Assembly: GCF_000189635.1 (NCBI RefSeq)
Contig: NW_002476422.1
Coordinates: 186,001 to 250,000, forward strand
DNA length: 64,000 nt
Direction: 5' to 3'
DNA from: Tetrahymena thermophila SB210
Lineage: Eukaryota; Ciliophora; Oligohymenophorea; Hymenostomatida; Tetrahymenidae
Shown: positions 52,399 to 61,607 of the stretch, in pieces
Numbering within the stretch: the first letter of the stretch is position 1
Layout: each line of letters starts with the position of its first letter
The notes under the pieces: model-generated
The model's input: only the letters and a program-made list of their open reading frames with translations
The model's database searches: none
Told to the model about the DNA's origin: nothing
Made by a program: the position numbers and the translations under genes

Positions 52399-54295
52399 AT
52401 GAGAAATTTTGATTCACCTGTACAAAAAAGAGAAGATTGTCCATAGATGTAATTAGATGAGTTACAAACATTAGATAATACCTCAAATATTGATAAAAAC
52501 TCTCAAAATTTCGATTAGTAATCCAAAAAAAAGACACATCTTAGCTAATTTAAGTAACAGCAAAATAAAGATTAGACTTCTAATAAAGATGATAGTTAAT
52601 AGAGTATTCTAAATCCTGCAAAAAAAGTGCCATTAAATCAGCCTCTATGGAAAACATCATGGCAACATAAATTTATTTAATTCTGGTAAACCCTTTTCAA
52701 CAGGAGAATAATTTCTTTTTCTTGCTTTGCATTGTAAGTTGGAGATGTCGTGATTTTCTCTCTAATATCTGCATTATTAGCAATTGTTTGTGTTGACATG
52801 ACAGATACTGCTTCTTCAGGAGATATGGCTTCTATTGTAATGGGTAATTAATTTTTTACTTTGATAATTAATTATTGATTAATTTTAATTATAATTGAAA
52901 TTTGCTTAAATGTGAATATCATCAAAATAATTAAATTTTACTTGCATTTAATACCTTAAATGTTAGAATAATATATAGAGATAACCAATTATTTTAAAAA
53001 AATTAATTTGATTATTTTATAAATTTAAATCACAGCTGCAACAGTAATTTTTGGATGCAGAAACGGTTTATTGAGCTACCTATTTGGGCTGAGTTTAGAG
53101 AGAGCTGTTCTCTGGCATTAATTCCTTGCTTGGATAACGCTTGGAATGTCCTTTAATCATTGGTTTAATTCAGATTCACTATTTAGTGGATATTTAGTAG
53201 AATTTCCTCTTATTGGATTACTCGCATTTTCAATCAAACCAATTAGGAGATATTTATGGGAGTTTTTCATGAAAATGCATTGGCTCCTCATTATAGCTCT
53301 AACAGTTGGATGTGTAGCTCATAGCGTTACTTTTACATTATTTGGACTTGGATATTTTGTTCTAGATTTAGGCTATAGGTAACTAATATAAAGATTTTTG
53401 TCATTTTGTTTATCAAACTATTTACTTAATTTATTATTTATAATTATTTTTTATTAATTGAAGACTTTATACAGTTTGTAAACATAAAAATATGTCACAA
53501 CACATGAATCTAGAAAAAGTGGGATCAAATATTACAAAAATTACTATGAAAAAAGAAAATTCAAATTATAAAGGTGGCTAATATTTCTTTTTAATGATTC
53601 CCAAGATAAGTTATTTCTAATGGCATCCTTTCTCAGTTTTTAGTGCTTCCTATGAAGAAAATATAGTTATTTATGTTAAAAGTCTTGGAGATTGGACAAG
53701 CGAACTTTATAGGATAGCTGGAGACTAAGGAAAGCCTACTGTAGTTAAAGGATATGTTGATGGCCCTTATGGATATCATTCAATCAGCATTGAAGGAGAC
53801 AAATACAAAAATTTTCTATGTATAAGTGGTGGAATAGGTGTTACACCTATTATTAGCACAGCTAAAGAAATCCTTCATTAAATGGATTAAGGAAGACCTA
53901 TCAGTAATCTTCATTTTATTTGGACAGGCAGAGACTCTGCTATTGTTTAAAGTGTGATCAAGCCAGGGGAATTAAAAAATTTATTAAACCAAGATGATAG
54001 AAATATCTTAAAAACATTCTATCACTATTCAGATAAGGGCGATAAAAAAATAGATCAATTACAGAGTGAAGTATAAAATTGCTAAGAAAAAATGGTTGAA
54101 CTGGATAAAGGAAGACCAGACTTTAACAAATATTTTGAAGTGGCCTTTTAAGCAGCAAAATAGAGTGGCCATAAGCTAGTTGGAGTGCTCACATGTGGTC
54201 CTTAATAGCTAATTGATACAGTAGAGATTAATTCTATGAAATGGTCGAAAGAAGGAATTAGATTTGATTGCCATTAAGAAGTTTTTAATTTCTGA
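52399..54295 (+). CDS. Ferric-reductase-like transmembrane flavocytochrome, gene B5
   Basis: Exons 52399-52843, 53036-53378 and 53464-54295; 539 aa. Partner of A5 with H176/H190, H230/H244, HPFS 317, GGIGVTP 385, CGP 507, end VFNF. Helix 3 reads WHQFLAW, matching the paralogues better than A5. The open extension back to TTG-AGT at 52348 is exactly one codon shorter than in A5, and similarity to A5 drops sharply just upstream of it. Predicted membrane ferric reductase. Confidence 0.9.
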
Positions 54296-56766
54296 AAGAA
54301 AAGTTTTTATATAACTACTAAAAATATTATATAATATTAAATAATTTAACTTAACTTAAATTACACAAATTCCTTTAATAAATTAGGATTATTAATAAAA
54401 ATAACATAAACTAATTCTTTAGAATTTAAATTATTAATTGAAAAAAAGAAGATTTCATTTTAAGATGATAAAAAGAATAATTAATTAATGTATTTTGTAT
54501 GACTTAATTTATCATAATGTCAATTTAATTGTAATCTAATAAATATATATTATTTTATTTATTAAATAGAATCTTAATTTTTTCTATTATTATTTATAGA
54601 ATAACTTATATTTGTTTTATATCATTGAGTTAATTTATCTCTAATACCAGAAATATAAATTATCCTAATTTTATGAAAAATTATTAATTCTATTACATAC
54701 TGTAACAAAATTTGTTCAAAATATATTTAAACAACACTTTCACCTATTCATTCAAAGCGACACCTAATCTTAATATCTTCAAATGGTACTGCTTTTTATT
54801 TAACTTAAATAGCACCTATTTTTACCATTTTTAAACAATACCTGAAATTTTGGTTGAAGGGGCTTCATTAGGAAATGGTTTAATTTTTGAGAAGGAATTA
54901 TCTAAAAATAATTACAGTAATCGCAAATCAAAATATAAATTGGATTGAATTTAATTTAGTTAATAAGTAAAATAATTTATTTTTAATTTTAAAAATCAGT
55001 TTGGGTAGTTTTATAAAATTATAAAATAAAAAATATAAATTAGCTATAACTCCAAAACTTATCTATCTAAAGTAAAAATATTATCTTAGAAATAAGAAAA
55101 TTATTGTTAAATAATTTTATTTTTAAAGAGACTAATTCACTATTTACTCTTTATTAGATATGAATAATTCAAGGAAATTGAGAGTAAAGGAAATTTTTTA
55201 TGAGAAAAATACAATTTTATTTATCTATTTCTAGATAGATACTTAGACACTTTAAATTTATAATTCGTCAATTTATTTATTTTGAGAAATAAAATAGTTA
55301 ATCATTAATAGTCAATAAGCCATTTAATAGCGAATGATATCAAATAAATATTTAAATAATATCAAGATTTGTCTTTTGTAATTTATAAAGAAGTATTTCT
55401 ATTTATCAATAGGATTTATTAATTTTTTTGAAATTAATTCAACTTAAAAAAGTTTAAAAAATTATACATCTTTAAATAAAATTATATAGAAAAAAATATA
55501 ATAATTATCTTTTATCGGTGCTAAAATTCTTCTATATCAAAAAATTATTAAGATATCAATAAATAAGTCGAAGATTTAGCTTGAGTATGAGACAAATTTA
55601 TTGATTGAGTATATAAATAAAATAAAATAATCTATCCTAAAGATATGAATTAATATTACATAATTGATTTTTCTATGCTACTTTTAGCCCTCCTTGTTAA
55701 ATTATGAAAAAATTTTTTGATCAGAAATAATTCGATTCACACATTTAAAAATAAATTCTTTGAGTTGAGTTGATTTCTATTAAATATTAAATTTATTTTA
55801 AAAATGACCTTTCTAATTTTTCAATTATTAAAATGTTATTTAATTTTGATAGCTAAAAAATAAATATTTAAGTGAGTAAGAAAAATTTAGATAAATTAAA
55901 TTGATTCAAGTAAAAAAATTGTGTTTAAAAAAGAAATCTAATTTTTCAAATACTAATTTTATTTTTTGTTTTCTTTCGGAAATCAATTAAAATTTGGCTT
56001 TTAAAGGATTTAAATAAAAGACTAAAGTTATTTATTTTTTTGTTTGGTTGATTGCTTTCATGCTTGTTCTTTTTTAATAAAGTTAATGTATTTTCTTATT
56101 TTTTACAAAAAATATTTTTTTTTAAAGTAGCTTTAGTAGAAAATTTATTACAGAAACAAATGATAAAGTTAGCAAATTTACTTGATTATCAATGAAAAAT
56201 GAGAATATATAATTTTATTGTGTTTATATTTTTTATAGGAGGAGGTTTTTTATTGTAAATTTTATTAATTTGTTTATTTGTTTTTTTATAAAGATAATAA
56301 CAACGATCAATAATACTTCATACTATTTCAAAGAAAAATACCAAATATATTCATCCAGCAGAAATTATTAATTGCAAAATTAAAGCTGTTTTAACTTAAT
56401 TAGAACCTTAAAAATAGAATAATGCTTCAATAAGCTCCTCTTTTTCCACAAATTTAGTGATTAATTAATTTTTCTTAGAATTTTTCACTTAAATTATCAG
56501 ATTTTCTTATTTTAGTTCATGTCCTTTTAGCTTACCTAATCTTTTGAAATTAATTTTCCCACAAAGTTAAAAAGCTTTTTAGTGTATAAAAGTAGAAATG
56601 TAGCTGCAGCAATAATAATTATATAATGTTTGGTCATTTTTAAAATAGTTGAATTTTAAGAGAGAGTTTAAGAGTTTTTTGCTAATTTTTTATCGTTGAT
56701 AAATATATTTTAATGAGCTCAATAATTTATAATTATTGATAGCTATTCAATTTAAGTAAAAATACT
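54296..56766. other. Intergenic region after the reductase array
   Basis: Up to 54852 this is the tail of unit B; beyond is unique AT-rich sequence lying downstream of both the B5 and chitinase genes. No gene, repeat family or structured RNA recognised. Confidence 0.5.
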
Positions 56767-57783
56767 TCAATAAACAGCAGGGAAGTAACTTTTCAAGAAA
56801 GCGTCAGCAAATTCACACTTGGCATCATTTTTGTATTACCAAATGAAGAAACCTGGAAGTTCATATCCAAGCTTTTCTCTAGCTTCAGTGCAAATTTTAC
56901 CAAGGGAAGTGGGATTAATGTAACCAGTATTGCTGGCGTCAGCGGGGGTAGCTGGCTTACCAAGAACAAGCTTATGAAGAGGAACACCAGCGAGATCAAT
57001 AATTTGCTTGTAGGCAGTTTCAACGAAGGGTTCAGGAGATTCAATGAAAAGAGTTTCGTAGGTGTCATAAGTGTCTTCAACTTAATTGTAGAATTAAACG
57101 TTGTACCATGCAATGAGGTGACCGATTTCCTTTTCAACTTAGTAATAACCCTTATCCTTGTAAACAGTACGAGAGAAATAAGGAGCTTAGGGAGCATGAG
57201 TGAAGATGATATTCTTATTGTGGACTTTTTCACTCAAAGCCTTTTGGAAGGCGATAATATAATCAGCACCAGGTCCTTTCATGACAGCATCGTTATCTTC
57301 GTAATCAATATCAACACCATCAATGTAAGGATTTTAATTAATAAATTCAGCTAATTATTCAGCAACTTAAACGGGATCGCCAGAGGGATTTCCAGTTGCA
57401 CCGAAGGCACTAATAAAGAGTTATTTGCCGTTCTTGTGGAATTAATCCAAAATATACTTTTGAACTTCAGCGTTTGTGCTACCGAAATCATTAGAACCAA
57501 TGTTGGAGTGAATATTTTACCATATGCCAAGAGCATCAGAAACGTAACTTGGCATCCAGAAGCATAAAATAATGATATCGTAGCAGGGACTATTAATACC
57601 GAAGGAATCCAAAATGCCTGGTCCATACCAGTTGGAAATACCATTGACGTAAGCAATTTTTTTGAAATTTTTACTGGCACCGTGGTAGTTGGTGTGATGG
57701 TGTCTTCTTTCATGACTCAAGAAGCTATTGCAAAGAATTGGTAAGACCAACATGCAAAGCAATAAAATTGATTTGGAATTCAT
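56767..57783 (-). CDS. Secreted GH18 chitinase-like glycosyl hydrolase
   Basis: Single exon, 338 aa; ATG at 57783, TGA at 56769-56767. GH18 enzymes cleave beta-1,4 linkages of chitin or related N-acetylglucosamine polymers. The N-terminus is a signal peptide (MNSKSILLLCMLVLPILCNS), so the protein is secreted or lysosomal. The family signature DGVDIDYE lies at residues 155-162, with E162 as catalytic acid and D158/D160 supporting it. VQFYNQ (229-234) and the late Trp in FFIWQYKND (W315) are typical of the barrel, most like class III chitinases. No chitin-binding module or linker. Codons favour C- or T-ending forms and AAG, richer in GC than the reductases, which suggests high expression. It could be food digestion or conjugation-related; the sequence does not decide. 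Confidence 0.92.
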
Positions 57784-59865
57784 TTGTTTCAAATCTTGTT
57801 TTATTTCTTCTTATTTTTTTACTAATTTTTAATTTTTTTTAGTATATTAAATTTTCTTCTATTCGTATTCTGCTTTTAATAGTTAATACTTTTATTAAAG
57901 TAATCAAAAAAAAAATAATAAATAAATAAGAAACACTTTGCCCACCTACTTGTCTGCTCTCAAATTAACAAATTAAGATAGAAAATTAAATACTTTCAGC
58001 TAAATCTTTAACAAAATAAATAATAATTTTTGATGCTTTTTTGTTTGTTTGTTCGATACTCCCTTATTGCAGGAATAGAGCTTTAATAGGATTTCAAAAA
58101 TCTAAAACTAACAATCAAAAACAATCATTTGCATCCAATAACATTTTGATGGATTTAAATTAATCTTAAAATATGCTTTTATTATTCCTCTTTTTTTCAT
58201 GAATATTGAAGTCATTATTTGTTACTATGAATACTTTTTAATTATTTGTCTTAGATTACTAACACATTTTAAATTGTTTTGTTAGAGATATGAACATATT
58301 TTCAATTTATTTATTTTAAAATTCTCAAAAAATATTTATGAGATTTTAGAGTACGAACTAATAGTAAAGACAACCTTAATATCGCTTTATTTTTTTCGAA
58401 TAGAAATTAAGTAAACCATCTTCATATCCTTATAAGAAAGAATCATAAATATAAACCTATGAAAACTAATTCTTTTATTAAAATTCATATAAAAAATCAA
58501 TATAAACGAGAAAATAGAAAATTATAATCAATTTCTCAAATAATTTGTTTTCCTTACTTAAATATGTTTTTTTCTAAACATTTACCTGTCAGGGTTATCA
58601 AATTTTATACCAAAAATAATTATTTCACATACTTAGCATAAAAATAATAATTAAGATTAATAAAGATCTTAAGCTGTTTGTTTTTTCTTTAAATATTCTT
58701 CTTGATTCTCATCTTATAGTTTTAAATAAATGTGTAATACTTTTATCAATCACCAAGAATAGTAATAGCGTTTACTGTATCCATAAAATTTTAATTATAC
58801 TTTAAACATAACAGATAATTTTTAATAAAATTGTAAATTTAGAGCAATTTCAGCAAAAAAAGCAGTTTTATCCATCAAAAGTTAAAAGACTATTTTATTC
58901 GATCAATCTCATTTGATAATAATTTTTAAAAATATAAAAAATTATAAAAATATGTTAAAATAAAATTCATGAGAAAATAAAAACTGCTAAAATTATTATT
59001 TTAAGTCTTTCTTAAACTTAAATCCTTCAGTCTCATTTTAATTATTTATAATAGCTTTTAACTTTAATCAAAATCACCGAATTATGTTTACATATTATTA
59101 AAAGTAAATATCAAATTAGCCATTCCAAATTTATATTTAATTGTTTTTGCTTTAGTTTTACCACTAATTAAATACTTTGATATTATTAAAAATAAAAGAA
59201 ATGGCTTTCGAAAAAATAATTAAGTTAAATAAAACTAAGTATTTGGAAATAAGATTTGATTTTGTTCTGAATTAATCATTAATGAAAGTATCTCTAAAAT
59301 AAATACAATAACAAAATCTGATGTAAAATATTATATATCTAAATGGTAAAGCAATATTGCCTAAAAGTTAAAAAGCTTAACTTTTAATATAAAAAACTTA
59401 ACATTATTATATCGTATAAATATCCTATAAATAAACAATTTTTTAGGTAATAATCAACAAGAGCTTTTAAATGAATTATATTTATTATTTTTTAAAAATT
59501 ATTATAAAAATATTTCTATTCATATGCACAAATAATATTGATAATGAACAACCTATTTCAATTATTTTAGAAAAAATATTTAAGTTAATTTTCATTTTAA
59601 AATAAATAAATTTTACTTTTCAAATTCCTTTTGCTTAAGTATTTTTTGCTTTTGAAAAATCATTTTTTTAGAATATTGAAAATAGATTTTATTTCGTTAT
59701 ATTTTTTTATTTTTAAGTAAAAAGCAGGTATATTTTGAAACACTTAGATTTAAATTCATCAAAAATTAATCTTTTTTATGAAGATATTTTTTAAATTTAT
59801 TATCAGAAGAGAGTTATTTTTAACATATAAATTTAAAATTTTAAAGCAGATAAATTCTTATAAAA
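57784..59865. other. Divergent intergenic region, chitinase / nuclease
   Basis: 2.1 kb between two divergently transcribed genes, so it should contain both promoters. It is AT-rich and no motif stands out. No gene recognised. Confidence 0.5.
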
Positions 59866-61296
59866 ATGAAGTAGAATTTTTATCATAATTTAAACTTAGT
59901 ATTAACTTTAGCACTTCTTACAACTACCTACGGGTTTCATGATTTGCCACATATGCTGATTCTTGGGATAGCTAAAGAAACGCTAATTGAAAAAGATCCA
60001 GAAATTATATAAATAGCAGAAAAATACTTTGATCAATTTGAAGAACCTCATCAAAAAGGTTAGGTTTAATTTGAAGAGCATAGTATTTGGTCAGATGATA
60101 TTAAGTATTGGTATAAATCTAGCGTCAAGTATTGGGATACCTGGCACTATATAGATTAAATTTATAATCCTAGCAATTATCCAATAGATGTTAATAAATA
60201 AAAAGATTCTAACTCAAATGCTTAAGTTGCTTTCAATCAAATCAAAGAAACACTTAAAAATAAAAATCTAAATGGAAAGATAACTGTGATGAAGCACATA
60301 TTTCTCAAGCATTTAGTGCATTTAGTAGGCGATATACATCAGCCTCTTCACACAGTTAGTTTCTATAGCTATTAGTTTTAAAATGGAGATTTAGGAGGTA
60401 ATAAATAAATGGTTTAATTAAGTGATAATAGAAAAAATAATTTGCATTTCTATTTTGATTCTGGAGCATTTTATTATACTTTTGAAGATAGAATACATAG
60501 ACCATTTAATGAATCCTTTATTGATTATTTTGAAGAAGAAATTGCAAGACTTATAAAGTTGTATCCAAGGGAGGAGCTTAAAATAAATGATGAAGGTAAT
60601 TACAAACAAAAAAAATATTAAAATATTTAATTATGTTTATTTTTACATAGTTATAAATTGAAATAAGTTCTTTCAGAATAAAATATAGCAAGAATGGCAG
60701 GGTGATAAATTTTATTAAATTTAGATGACAATTTTCCATTTTTAAAGCCTTAAAAACATAAATTTTTTATAAATTTGTTTAAAAAAATTTAAAATAAATT
60801 CACCCTTAAAAAGTATATATTCTAATTTATAACTAAATTTAAAAAATAAATAAAAGACATACAATTTGATTAATGGGTGAAAGAGAGCTATATGATTTCT
60901 ATAGAATAGATTTACTCCTAGATAGATTTAACAGGAAACTAAAAAATAAATAAAATTACTGATGAAAATCACAGAAAAAACTAAGAATTATGCTAGAAGT
61001 AAATTGTTAAAGCAGGCTATCGTTTAGCAAATATACTTGTAGATTTTTTGAAGGACGAAAAAGGCATATATACTTTTGATAAAGAAAATTAATAATTAAT
61101 AACTAAAAATAAAAACAAAAATAATCATAAAGACGGAACGATTTTTGCATTTATAATTGCATTAGTTTTTTTAATAATATGTCTTTTCGGATGCTACAAA
61201 AATAGCTAAAGTCACTTAAAACTAAAATAAAACGGAAATAGTAGTAGTCATAATCACAGGCATCATGAATTATAAAATTAAAGTGAAAATTTATGA
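59866..61296 (+). CDS. S1/P1-type zinc nuclease with C-terminal membrane anchor
   Basis: Exons 59866-60595 and 60857-61296 (intron 261 nt); 389 aa. S1/P1 nucleases degrade single-stranded DNA and RNA using three zinc ions. The signal peptide (residues 1-22) ends near TYG. Expected zinc ligands are visible: H29, D77 (IWSDD), H94 (WHYID), H152, D156 and H162 (VHLVGDIHQPLH), H194 and D198 (NLHFYFD). LGGNK follows at 176-180, and AGYRLANIL (296-304) matches the last helix. Two changes stand out: the N-terminal Trp that chelates zinc appears to be Phe (F24), and NLHxxWD is NLHFYFD. A hydrophobic segment, TIFAFIIALVFLIICLFGC (338-356), follows the domain, then a polar Asn/His-rich tail. The enzyme would thus face the lumen or outside while tethered to a membrane. 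Confidence 0.9.
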
Positions 61297-61607
61297 TATA
61301 TTCTTCTAAAATATTATTTAATAAAAGTCAAAATACATAGTTTATAAAGTTAAATAATTTACATTGAATGTTAATATTTATTTTTAATATTCATTTTGTT
61401 AAAATTTTTTATTTTTTTCTTATTCGAATCAAAATATTTTTTATTATTTATTTTTAAGTCACATTTTTCTTTGTTATTTATTCATTTTAAAAAGTTTTAT
61501 TTAATGTTGAATATTTTATTTAATTATTTATTAATTTATTTTGATTGTTGTTGATTATTATTATTTTTTTATTTCTTCGATTTTTGAAGTGGAATTATTG
61601 AAATCAG
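61297..61607. other. Convergent 3' intergenic gap
   Basis: 311 bp between the stop codons of the nuclease and the Gln/Asn-rich gene, which converge. T-rich; no element recognised. Confidence 0.5.

Larger units (their letters stand above)
36296..54852. repeat. Direct tandem duplication, unit B (18.56 kb)
   Basis: Second copy of 18136-36295 in the same orientation with all five reductase genes in the same order and identical exon lengths, except that gene 4 is intact here. It is about 400 bp longer, mostly from the 551-bp patch at 40780-41330 (296 bp in A), about 85 bp before gene 5 and small indels. Unique sequence begins at 54853. Confidence 0.93.

Noticed and set aside
20361-54295. Reading the reductases as NADPH oxidases
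   Set aside because: Second haem-His pair spacing is 14 rather than 13 and no calcium-binding or regulatory module is present; kept as an alternative only.
56974-57354. Plus-strand open frame of 126 codons over the chitinase
   Set aside because: Antisense shadow of the GH18 gene, which has the catalytic motif and signal peptide.
58040-58080. gttcgatac as a possible tRNA T-arm
   Set aside because: No matching stems or D-arm around it.
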